Shown: one piece after another, positions 11,015 to 20,661 of the stretch
How positions within the stretch are numbered: position 1 is the stretch's first letter
How the letters are laid out: each line of letters begins with the position of its first letter
Source of the DNA: Cyanodermella asteris
Lineage: Eukaryota; Ascomycota; Lecanoromycetes; Ostropales; Stictidaceae
NCBI GenBank assembly: GCA_900618795.1
Contig: UYJD01000009.1
Location: 1 to 64,000, forward strand
DNA length: 64,000 nt
Direction of reading: 5' to 3'
Program-made: the position numbers and the translations under genes
Notes under the pieces: model-generated
The model's input: the letters and a program-made list of their open reading frames with translations, nothing else
Databases searched by the model: none
Told to the model about the DNA's origin: nothing

Positions 11015-11142
11015 AACGCCGGCTAGGCATCGTCAAGCAGTCTCGGAACGACAATTGTCTCCCAGCAAAAGGCTTCATCTCAAGCTTAACATCATCACCT
11101 CGTCGCTGACACTGCAGCCGGTCGAGTCGACAATCTACCACA

Positions 11143-12258
11143 ATGTCCATCGCAAACCTAATCTCAACCTTCAAACAATCCTTCTTCCTCCCCGCTCCAT
11201 CCTTGACCGAACACAACATCGGCAACCTCACAGGTAAGACCGTCCTCATCACCGGCGGCAACTCGGGCGTCGGCTTCGAACTGTGCTCCATCTTGTATGG
11301 TGCCAATGCAACCGTCTTCCTCGCCGGCCGCAATGAAACAGCCTGCGCTGATGCAATCGCTTCAATCCGCACGAAACACCCTTCGTCCACGGGAACCATC
11401 ACCTGGCTGAAGCTCGACCTCTCCGATCTAACAACCGTCGCCGGGTCTGTGGCAGATTTCCTTGCTAGAGCGGATCGTTTGGACTATTTGGCAAACAACG
11501 CGGGACTTATGGCGCCGCCGAAGGGGAGTAAGGGGGCGCAGGGGCACGAGTTGCAGCAGGCAACGAACTGTCTGGGGACGTATATATTGACCGAGTTGTT
11601 GAGGCCGCTGCTGGTCAAGACGGCGCAAGCGGAGAAGGCCAAGGGGAATGAAAACGTTGTCAGAGTCAGCTGGGCCGGTAGTTCGGTCATTGACGCCGGG
11701 AGTCCGAAGCATGGCGTTACGCTGGAGAAGGGCGAGGACGGACTTGACACGGTGAAGGTGTATGGGAACCCGATGACGGATTACGGGCAGAGCAAGACGG
11801 GAAATCTGTACTTGGCGAAGGTGTGGGGCGACGAAGTCAAGAGCGACGGTATTGTGTCTGTGGTGAGTGGACCCACAAATTGGACACGACGAGGATGATG
11901 GCTGACATACGTCCAGTGCTTCAACCCTGGCAACCTCGCGACAGGTCTCCAGAGGCATGCGCGAAAGAGCATCCCAGACTGGTTTTACCTTGGAATTCTA
12001 TCGAAGCTCTTGCACCCACAGGTATTCGGCGCATATACGGAGCTTTGGTGTGGCTTCAGCCCGGATCTGACGACTGCTGACAACGGCACGTTCATTGCGC
12101 CCTGGGGCCGAAAATGGTATAATAGACCAGACGTCGAGGAGGCAAAGGCGGGCGAGGTCTGCACACGATACGTGGAGTGGATCAGGAGAGAGACGAAACC
12201 GTACATGAGCCTGGGGACTGCTTCGGCTGCGCCTACACAGACCCCCATATTTGCTTGA
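11143..12258 (+). CDS. Short-chain dehydrogenase, retinol-dehydrogenase-like
   Basis: NAD(P)H-dependent oxidoreductase of 353 residues. Exons are 11143-11862 and 11917-12258; the intron is 54 nt (GTGAGT...TCCAG, with GCTGAC upstream of the acceptor) and lies in phase 0. The Rossmann motif TGGNSGVG is at residues 37-44, NNAG at 118-121, a Ser-containing strand (SWAGSSV) near 176-182, and the catalytic YGQSK at 214-218, so the active site is complete. FNPGNLATGL, just after the intron, matches the 'PG.v.T' segment of this subgroup. It resembles fungal retinol-dehydrogenase- or WW-domain-oxidoreductase-like SDRs that act on various aldehydes and ketones; the substrate is not predictable. It is divergent from the NLR gene. 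Confidence 0.9.
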
Positions 12259-14175
12259 TCAACGAAGTGCAACGACGCACGCTGTATATCGTCATTCGAT
12301 TAATTAAATAATCTCTAAACAGAATAACAGCTGTCACACTACGTGCCCAACGTCTACTCTCGCCGTCAGATATTGCTGACTAGATCAAGACCGCAAGAGT
12401 ACTGACGAGCTTGACTCTTACACACGCGCTTCTCGGTCTACTATATATGCACGAAGCCCTGAACATTTACAAATATCGTGCTCGTTGGTCAATTATAAAG
12501 ATCAGGGCCTGTCTCGCCCTCAGTCATGGTCGCGGCTTGAACGGCCCCAAACCCGAGACGCACCAGACCCCGACCTCCCCGACGCATCGACGCTGAGAGA
12601 TTATCCCGGTACGCAGACCTATCAGCCTTCATGGGATGCTCGATCTGAACCTCCCCGTGACTCTACCGATCATTATGATACCTGTGCGGGCCAAAACTAA
12701 ACTTGAAGGTGTCGTTATCGTGAGATCATGCGGCTTTGACGAACCTATGTGGCCGGGTGGAGATGGCATCGCGGCATTCTAGCCCCAGATTAAAGAGACC
12801 GAATGAGCGATTCGGACTGTAAAGTGTGTGTAATTTCTCATGATTCGCGCCATTTTTTTTTTTTTCTTTCTTTCTTCTTTTTTCAGCAGCACCTCCGGTG
12901 TGCCATCTCTCGAATCCGACTCGATCCACCGTCTTCAAGGCTTTTTGGCCCTCCACATTCTCTGGTCAAGTCTTTCCCGTTTTCACCTCCATCCTTCTCC
13001 TCGGGCTCTTCCCCCAGAAATGTCCCACATCTTCAGCCCAAGGCCACTGGATCAGCACCCTTGCCCTCCCCGGCGCCGCCACCGCACTCCCAACTGCTGG
13101 ACCGCTGCTCGCCACCACCCTCCAACGCCGTGACGTCCAAAATACCATCCTCGGCCTCCCCTGCTGCGGTATCTCCGACGAAAGCCAACCCGACATTCAA
13201 GACTTGACCTGGGCCGTCGGCAAATGCAAATATACCGACGGCCGACACGAGTACTTCCTCGTCGGCACGCAAGTCGGCTAGGATAATTGTTACCGAGCAA
13301 TCGGCAACATCGACTGCGGGGGGTGGTGCCGACGGCTCGAGTTCCACTTGTAGCCAGGAGATCCAGAAGACGGCGCAGGACTGCACGACGACCATGTGGT
13401 CGGTGTCAGAGCAACTTGTCGCCACTTTCAAAGCAGAGTTTGTTCGAGCTCGAGGCCCCAGATTACGGTTAGGCAGGGTGGAGAGAGCCAGACTTGTGAT
13501 TAGTCGACGACGAATGTCGAGACGTGTGGGTGGTCTGAATGGGGGTTTGTCATTCGATTCGATCTGGGCGGTGCAGAAGTTGACGACGGGGTACGGGTTC
13601 ATGCGGAGGGTTTTGTATGTCACTGACGGACGATCCGGATGCGAATATGCCGGATTCGCCGCGGTGGGGGAAGGGTTATTATACGCGTGGGATGATGGAC
13701 TTTGCGATCCCCCTGGCGGATGGGAATGCGATTGATTGTCGGGGAATGTGCCCGTCTTCTTAGAATCCGGGTGATTTGCCGCCTCTCCCGAATGGTGTTG
13801 GCGATTTCAAGCCGTGGCCGACCAACTGAGAATGGCGAGGCACTGAGAAGTTCGTGCTGCTCATATGGGACAAGGGGTTAAAGATGGTGGTGCAATAATG
13901 TTAGGAACCTTTTCGACGAATTATTCGTTTTTGCTTTGCGTCCGTATTGAAATGAGTTCCTGGAAGGCTGCTCCCTCGCATACTAGAACCTGCTCAGATC
14001 CTCTTTAAACCGACGTGCAAAACAAGATACGACCCACATCGAAGTTGTTTGCCCGCGAGACGACGTGAAATAAGGTTTTAGCCACGATACAGATAGGTAA
14101 TGATACAGGTGTCTTGATACTAATATAAGTGTAAACAGACTACTCCAACCAACAGGAAAGCTGCTCTTAAGCCCT
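12259..14175. other. Gene-poor stretch with a possible degraded secreted-protein gene
   Basis: From about 12850 to 13850 on the plus strand several frames show protein-like composition but none is long or continuous. One (12898-13281) contains a hydrophobic Ala/Leu/Pro-rich run followed by RRDVQNTILGLPCCGISDE, like the end of a signal and propeptide of a Cys-containing secreted protein. A later frame near 13620-13745 reads PRWGKGYYTRGMMDFAIPL and soon stops. I could not join them with sensible introns or name a family. A decayed gene is possible but unproven. Nothing was recognised in 12259-12850 or 13850-14175. Confidence 0.3.
12853..12884 (+). repeat. Polypyrimidine tract
   Basis: A T/C-only run of about 32 bases ends in TTTTTTC and is followed by AG. 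It resembles a fungal promoter CT-tract or a very strong 3' splice site, at the upstream edge of the possible degraded gene. Confidence 0.6.
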
Positions 14176-15543
14176 TCAGACCAGAGCTTGCAAGAACTTC
14201 CCATAATCACCACTAGTCTCCGAGGCTATCCTCTGTGCCAGATCCTGCTTGTAGAAATGCTTATACGCAGCCCGAGCCTGCTGCATCCTAGCCCGATCCC
14301 AATGCACCATGACAATCCGACGGATCAGCATGACGTCCTTGGTGCCCATGCCCTTCATCGCCTCCTCCAATAAATCGGCATCGTGATGAGCTCTGTCCTC
14401 GGCACTGCGCAGCATAAAAAGCAACGCATCTTCCATGTGACCGCTGAACTCCTTCTTGATGACCTCCGTGAGGGGCCTCCGGTAGCGGTCCATGTATACT
14501 TGACTGACTGCACGCAGCTGTCCATCCGATCGCGAAGATAAGATGGAGCAGACGCTTATTTCGTCGGTGCCGGTTTTGCCCTCCGTCGCCCGGTATATCT
14601 CGGCGACGTCTGCTTCGATCTGTCGGTTGTCGATGGGTGTGGACTCTTCCATGCGTCGTGCCGCCATCACCATGTCGAACAGGCGCTCCGTTTTCATGCT
14701 GAGATCGCCCTTGACGTCCTGCTCGAGGGTTCGGCCGTACATCTGACGGTAGCGTGCTTTGATGGCGTTCATATCTGCGTTGGTGCGGGATAGCAGGACA
14801 TCGTTCAAGGCGGACTCTTTCGTGCCCATGCCCTTGATCGCCTCGTGGACAGCGAAGCAGTCCTGGTCTAATGGACCACGGACCACTGCTAACAATGACG
14901 CCTCAAAGTAGCTACTCGTCTCCGAGGCAATGTCCTTCATAAGATCGCGACGATGCCTCGTTTGGTACGCTTGCTTGACGCCGGCGACTTCAAGAGGCCC
15001 CATTGGTGCCAGAGTGCGAATCAGTGCCGTCTCGTCCGTGCCGAAACCTTTCATTGCTTTCCGCAACTGATCTGCAGGAACGCCCATGTCGAATTGGGCC
15101 ACCTGGCCGGGAATGTAGCCGATACTCGGGGGACTCGCGGGACCTTGATTATATTGTGGTGCGTGATACTGCGGCGGAGGCTGATATTGTCCATGGGGTG
15201 GAGGATGCTGGCCTGGAGGTACTCCGTAGCCTTGCTGCTGTGGATGCGAGCCGTATGGTGGCTGAGGAGCTCCGTATGGTCCTTGAGGAGCACCGTACTG
15301 TCCTGAAGGAGGTCCGTGGCCCTGTTGAGGATTTGAGCCGTACGGAGGTTGGGGTGGAGCGCCATATTGCCCTTGTGGTGCTCCGTAAGGCTGCTGTTGC
15401 GGGTGCGAACCGTATGGAGGTTGAGGAGGCGCTCCGTACTGGGGACCTGCTGGGGGATATTGGCCTTGAGGGGCACCGTAGCCCTGCTGAGGAGGGTGTC
15501 CGCCGTATTGCTGATTCGGTGGTGGTCCGTTGTAGTAACTCAT
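14176..15543 (-). CDS. Annexin with Tyr/Gly/Pro/Gln-rich N-terminal tail
   Basis: Calcium-dependent phospholipid-binding protein of 455 residues, uninterrupted from the ATG at 15543. Residues 1 to about 145 are low-complexity, built from variations of QYGAP, PPYGSHPQQ and QGYG, like the tails of animal annexins A7 and A11. Residues ~150-455 hold the four annexin repeats, each with its type II calcium loop: KGFGTDE, KGMGTKE, GKTGTDE and KGMGTKD. The downstream acidic cap residues were not checked. The family acts at membranes in vesicle traffic, secretion and repair; in filamentous fungi single deletions are usually mild. Codon use and GC content match the surroundings. The Tyr/Gln-rich tail could drive condensation, which is inference from animal A11. 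Confidence 0.95.
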   Translation of the reverse strand: MSYYNGPPPNQQYGGHPPQQGYGAPQGQYPPAGPQYGAPPQPPYGSHPQQQPYGAPQGQYGAPPQPPYGSNPQQGHGPPSGQYGAPQGPYGAPQPPYGSHPQQQGYGVPPGQHPPPHGQYQPPPQYHAPQYNQGPASPPSIGYIPGQVAQFDMGVPADQLRKAMKGFGTDETALIRTLAPMGPLEVAGVKQAYQTRHRRDLMKDIASETSSYFEASLLAVVRGPLDQDCFAVHEAIKGMGTKESALNDVLLSRTNADMNAIKARYRQMYGRTLEQDVKGDLSMKTERLFDMVMAARRMEESTPIDNRQIEADVAEIYRATEGKTGTDEISVCSILSSRSDGQLRAVSQVYMDRYRRPLTEVIKKEFSGHMEDALLFMLRSAEDRAHHDADLLEEAMKGMGTKDVMLIRRIVMVHWDRARMQQARAAYKHFYKQDLAQRIASETSGDYGKFLQALV

Positions 15544-16964
15544 CCTGTATGTTGAATCCTTGATGATTTGAGAGGAGGCACGGGACGTTATTTCAGAATT
15601 TCAAGACAGAAATTTGCGATTGAGCCAGAATTATAGGGAAACGAAGGATTCGGAAGCCTATTCTATTATTGAATATAGAGCGATTCATTGGAAGCTGCGG
15701 TCAAGCGTCGAGTCTGCCTTGCGTGGCTGAGCAAGTGCTGAACCACCCACCAAGTTTGCAGACGTCATTCAGCCTTGGCTGCACACGTGTGGCAACTGCC
15801 CACGTTCGTATGAACCATCATGGCATCTTATTCGATTCTGATCGCGAAAGATTCGGGACATGTGTCTTCTAGAGCATCGGGTGCTGCAGGTAGGTGTGTA
15901 TATGGAGTCGAAGAGAACACATCGAGGAGACAGATGTCGAGCCCGCTGTGTTCGATAGGGCTTGGCGGCAGATACTTCTCGCAGCCACACTAATCACCGA
16001 ACTGTGCTTCGATCTATGGAACTGCACGACTTGTTCCCTTTCACCACGGCTCCAACTTTGCCCAGATTTGGTTACTTTCGTCAACCAAGATCGAGTTTCG
16101 CTTTGTAATCTGCCTCTTGACTGTGGACCACTGGCGGGCAGTGAACTTGCTTCGTGCCCGAGTCGGCCGATAACGGCAACGAGCTGACAGAGGAGAGTTC
16201 ACTCCGTGACGATACCGATCCGTCAGTTACTGTCAAGCTAACGGTTAGGTTTAGAGGTGTCGATTCAGGGTCTGATGTCGTTACCCCTTCGAGTATGATG
16301 AAGATGACAGCGGCGCATGTGGCTTGCTGATCTCCTATGTAAAACTGATCCTTCAAAATCTTGTCCGCTTTGCTCGAATCAGCGTCGACTGCATTTTCCC
16401 CGGGCATGACTCCTAAGTTAGCATCAGATAGTCAGTGTGCTCATTTCTCAGGCTTCTATCCACTGTCTGTGTTCACTGATTGTAAAGATCTTCAGTGAAA
16501 GCGCGTGCAAGGATTTTTTTATATTTTTTATATTTTTTTTGGGTTCGATGCATCGCTGTACAGTACCGTGTGAGATCGATGGACTCGCTGGACCTCGCTG
16601 GACCGATAGGACGTTTGAATGTTTTGAATCGGAAAGGACCAGCGACTCTACGCCGAAAGATCGGTCGGTAAAGATGTCCACAATCTTCGAGCCGCAACTC
16701 AGATTCAGGTCCGACCAGATGTGTCAGGTGGTGTTGCTGGTACTCCAGTATATCCACTCACTTACCGTCATGAAAGGCTCATTTGACATCTGTGCCAAAC
16801 ATTTCACAGACGTCATACGCAAGTCTCAATCTGACTTAAGAGATGAATCTGTGTACGCTGATCCCTGAGCGTTATCTGCATGTATTGCAGATGTACCCGT
16901 ACAACCCTCCTCTTGCATCTCGTCCCTGTCACAATCTCCTTCCCTCATCAAATCAATAATCAAT
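15544..16964. other. Intergenic region between annexin and hydrophobin-like locus
   Basis: About 1.4 kb with short overlapping frames only. A minus-strand frame at 16081-16407 (108 residues) has no recognisable domain. T-rich runs occur near 16515-16540. The last 100 bases are C/T-rich and look like the leader of the secreted-protein gene at 16965. Confidence 0.55.
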
Positions 16965-17527
16965 ATGGTCGCCTTCACGTCGTTGTTCTCCGCCGTTACG
17001 GCCGCCGCCCTTGTTGTAGCTTCTCCGCTCGTGGAACGCCAAAACATTGGAATCCTGGCAGACGTTCCCCTCCTCTTCGGGTGCCCACAATCATACCAAG
17101 CCCTCTGCATGGCAACACCCTTCACAGAAGCCAAGTCAGTGCGGGGTCGATACGCAAACCTTCAAGACCGTATGTGCTGTTGCCATTACCACACCTCGCA
17201 GTGCATCTGACTTTTTGACAGCCATCAGTCTGAGCAAAGACGGCGAGAAGATTTGTGCCGAGCTTGCGACCCCGTTTCCCATTTGCTGTCGTACATGTTA
17301 GACGGTAAGTTAGGCCTTTATCCACTCGCTTTCAGCGTTTAGGGGCCCTGTTGATGCGAACGGCTCGCTGATGTTGTTCTTTGTTCCAGGGAAGAGTCAC
17401 CTATGGTGAAAACTGTCAGGCGCCAGCACTGCTCGCTGGTGCTAATCTGACGGAGCAGGTGACGGAAATCTTGACGCACCCTTTCTACAACCAGGGTCGT
17501 CCCCAGTGTTCCAATACTGGAGGTTGA
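16965..17527 (+). pseudogene. Class II hydrophobin-like secreted protein, disrupted
   Basis: The first frame opens with a clear signal peptide (residues 1-19, MVAFTSLFSAVTAAALVVA) followed by a propeptide-like SPLVERQ, then FGCPQSYQALC. Further on, a second frame carries TVCAVAITTPRSASDF, then KICAELATPFPICC, which matches the class II pattern of C, SA.DF, C and CC. After a good intron (17305-17389, GTAAGT...TCCAG) a last exon gives GENCQAP, like the final Cys segment. No single splice model places all these parts in one frame, and the middle exon ends with a stop before its donor. An alternative intron (GTATGT...GACAG, 52 nt) yields a shorter Cys-rich secreted protein ending at 17301. Class II hydrophobins coat hyphae and spores with amphipathic monolayers. 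I think this is a decayed hydrophobin gene or one misread by sequencing errors. Confidence 0.5.
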
Positions 17528-18212
17528 TCGAGTTTGACCAAAACAGATAGAGAAAGGATATACTCAAATAATCCGGCTTACAAGAGTCGGGAAACAATCT
17601 TCCAGTTCGAAGGTTTCTTTGCTTCGCGTTGCGTCATGATATGTGCGAATGTACACAAATATCGCGGCGATTCGATGTTTTCGATTATTCTGCTGCGATT
17701 CTGAAGTTCGAGACGTTGCCCCTCGGCAACGTGCAATTGGTGCTCCGGCTGCTTCACTGAGTGGCTTCCGGTGGTGTGGTGGCTTACAGTTGTCTTGTCC
17801 GCCTACATGATCCCGCGAAAAATTCCGCCTGACCCAGGGTGTCCCGGTCTTTACGGGAGTGCAATAAAACTTCCAGCATGACACGGAACTAACAGTCCTT
17901 ACTCAAATCTATTCGCCTGCGATTCTTCTGTGAATCAAATTTGAAGTCGGCTCTTGACTGCTTTCATTGACGCATCTCCTGGTTCGCCGCTTACTTTCAA
18001 TGCGCTAACAGAGCATCTGAAAATTGTCTGCCGGGTATCCGCATGTTACCAGCGTTTACAACGGACCTGGACGGATTGAATCGACGGTCCGTGATTTCGG
18101 TATTGCTATGCTCGCTGGAAATTCCATGACCCTCTTGATGCTTCACTCACCCAATCTGAGTCTCGGCGGTCATTGGTCTAGACTTTTGCGCCGTACTTCT
18201 CCTTCTCTTCCT
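17528..18212. other. Intergenic region downstream of hydrophobin-like locus
   Basis: The gap is 685 bases long and contains a compact hairpin (17713-17732). No gene-like frame is recognisable. Confidence 0.6.
17713..17732. other. Hairpin: 8-bp stem, 4-base loop
   Basis: ACGTTGCC at 17713-17720 pairs exactly with GGCAACGT at 17725-17732 around loop CCTC. A second hairpin of nearly the same stem sequence lies at 44418-44436. Its role is unknown. Confidence 0.5.
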
Positions 18213-19475
18213 TTATTTGCTATGCACTGTTAGTTCGTGCAATGGTCGTGGGGTGAAGAAACTTACCTGCTCATCCACGATGACAATGGCCTTGCCACTC
18301 ATGTTCCCACTGTGGACTAGATCGACCAATTCATGAACCCTGTCAAGGCCGTACGTCGGATTAGTTGTCACCGAGATCCCGTGCTTCGCAACGTCTTCCA
18401 GCATTTCCTGGCTCTGTTCAGGGGGACAAAGGAGACTACCCTCGATCCTGATATCCCTGAAAATGAGTTCCACAAACGGCACGGAGACGTTGTTGGGCTG
18501 AGCGACTTGAATCATGCGCGCATGCTTCTTCGTGATGGCACACGCGGTTGCAGCCGCGCTGTCCGCGTCCGAGAAGTTGACCGTGGCATCGCAGCCTTCC
18601 TCCTTGCCGGTGAAATCCATGACCTGCTTGACCAGCTTCCCCTTGTCTTCCCTCGCGTCGACCACAAGGTTCGCCCCCGTCTTCTTCGCCAGCTCGATAC
18701 CCGGATCCCTCGCCTCCACACCCACGACTTTCAACCCCCAAACCTTCTTCGCAAACTGGATGCCGAGATGGCCTAGCGCGCCACCAGCGCCCACGATCCC
18801 AATCGTCTGGCCCCTTTCCAGCTTCGCCTGCGCAATGGCCCGGTACGCCGTGCGTCCCGCACACGCCATCGGCGCCGCAGTCTCAAACGTGACATTGTCA
18901 GGCAGCTTCTGGCACTGCTTCGAGTCCGCCCAGACATAATCGGCGAAGCAGCCGTCACGAGTCACGCCGGTCCCGGAATCGCTATGCTGGCAGTAACCCT
19001 TCCCGTCCCTGCCTCGCAGACAAGAGCGGCATTTACCACAAGCGTGGGTCATGATGCCGATCATGACTCGGTCGCCTGGGACAAAGTCCTTGATATTGCT
19101 GCCGACGGAGACGACGGTACCGGAGCCCTCGTGCGATGCGGTTTGGGGGAGCTTGGACCTGAAGACGCCGTCGGCAACGAGTTGTTCGGTGTGGCAGTAC
19201 CCGGCCACGGCGACTTTGACGAGCAAGTCGTCGGGAGTCGGTAGTGTCGGGACATCAACGGTGTTGACCTTGTATGGCTTCTTGACTTGGAATTGTCAGT
19301 TGGATATAACCACGAACTGTTCTGATTCTCTCGTAGCACCGATTTGCGTAGACGGAACCGTCGGTTTCGATCCGCCTAGTTGCGATTTTGGGCTACTATT
19401 GTGAAAGCAATACTGATATGGATACGTACATTCGACGACCTGGACGGCCTTCATCTGCTTTGGTATCTCCGGCAT
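18213..19475 (-). CDS. Zinc-dependent alcohol dehydrogenase, ADH1-like
   Basis: Medium-chain alcohol dehydrogenase of about 372 residues. The start is the ATG at 19475 (MPEIPKQMKAVQVVE). Exon 1 is 19475-19430, the intron is 19429-19286 (144 nt, GTACGT...CCAAG) and the main exon is 19285-18213; the join gives VVEFKKPYKV. The catalytic zinc ligands are Cys in GYCHTE and His in ASHEGSG; the usual GHE is here SHE. The structural zinc site is intact (ACGKCRSCLRG...YC, four cysteines). The NAD-binding loop is VGAGGALGHLGIQ. The family oxidises primary alcohols or reduces aldehydes in the cytosol. A good donor (GTAAGT) follows GKAIVIVDEQ close to the 3' end, so a final small exon may replace the modelled last 20 or so residues; the C terminus is uncertain. 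Confidence 0.88.
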
Positions 19476-20661
19476 CTTGGACTCCTCGCTGATTGGATAA
19501 AGTGGCGTGTTTCGCAAGTTTCAGACTGAGCAAGTATCACGGTCAGTGAGCAAGTTTGGGATAGGATAACATGTTCTATTTGCCAGGGATGTCACTCGAT
19601 GATCCCGGACGAAAGGCTATCAGGTGGATCAACATAGTTAGGTGAATGACGTTGTGGCTATCGTGTGGGTACTTGTAAGGACGGAAGTACTCAGCAGGCC
19701 ATCGCAACAACGTCTGCTGTCATGAAATGTGATTTTGTAACTACCATGGTGAATCAGCATACACGGCTCTCAGTTGAAGTCTCACTATTTCGAGCTCTTG
19801 GTCAAGGCCATCATTTCGGTCGATATCTTGGTGCTTGGGCCTGCACGTCGTGTTCTGCCGTGGTCGGCAATGACGTCATGCGTGGTATCACAGAATTCCA
19901 TGTGTTTCATAAACGGCGGCCCGCGCGATTTACAAAGCCATTTTGATTTCAGTCGTGTAGTGAGATCTTCACGTTTGCACCGTACGATTCGCCAATGAGT
20001 GATTTGGATCCCGCTCGATTCATGACACAAATGATAAGAGGCTAGTGGACCCAGCTGTGGTGGGTTTTTCATGCCTACCCGGATTCGCCATCTGGGACGG
20101 CAACTGAAAACAGAAGAAACTTTTTTTTGACTCGAACTCCGCAGCATTTCGTGCCTGCAGCAATTCACAGTGAGATTGATTGAGATAACGGAAGCCTGAA
20201 AGGTTCTAAGCTTTCTTCGCGCCGACGGCAGGTCTGGCAATGACGACTTAGCCGTTTGGGTCCCTGATTGGCGAACACCAGCTTGGAAGCCTCATCTGGT
20301 AACGAAGCTCAGCATGCGCTCAATCACGAGCTATGGTAGGATTATAATTGGCAAAATTGATGATGACCTGCTGCATCTTGATTGCCAGACCTTGGATCGA
20401 ATACTCACGCTTAGTGAGCATTTCGACGAGGTTAATGAGCAGGGTTCACCTTGCTTGGGGCTTGCTTTTATCTTTGAGATCTGGAAACTCGAGAAACGGG
20501 ACGCAAGCTGCGCTGACATGAGGAGTTTCCGATAGCTCGAACTTCAGAGCCCACGCACAGTGAGCGCAGCAAATCATCAGACGATGCCAAGAAAGATTCC
20601 TGGGAGCGACACCGTGGATCCGTATCATGCACACATTATCAAAGCGCCCATAGGTAAGCCC
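19476..20661. other. Intergenic region between ADH and RTC5
   Basis: About 1.2 kb without a recognisable gene. It is the promoter side of the ADH gene and the 3' side of RTC5; short frames on both strands shadow one another. Confidence 0.6.

Larger units (their letters stand above)
10137..11142. other. Divergent promoter region between NLR and SDR genes
   Basis: About 1 kb separates the divergent starts at 10136 and 11143. It contains the inverted repeat listed at 10620-10680 and a TATA-like site at 11007-11014. Short frames on both strands (10220-10638) look fortuitous. Confidence 0.6.

Noticed and set aside
13033-13623. Minus-strand frame of 196 residues
   Set aside because: Val/Ala/Gly/Asp-rich antisense-type composition without motif; the plus strand of the same stretch looks more protein-like.
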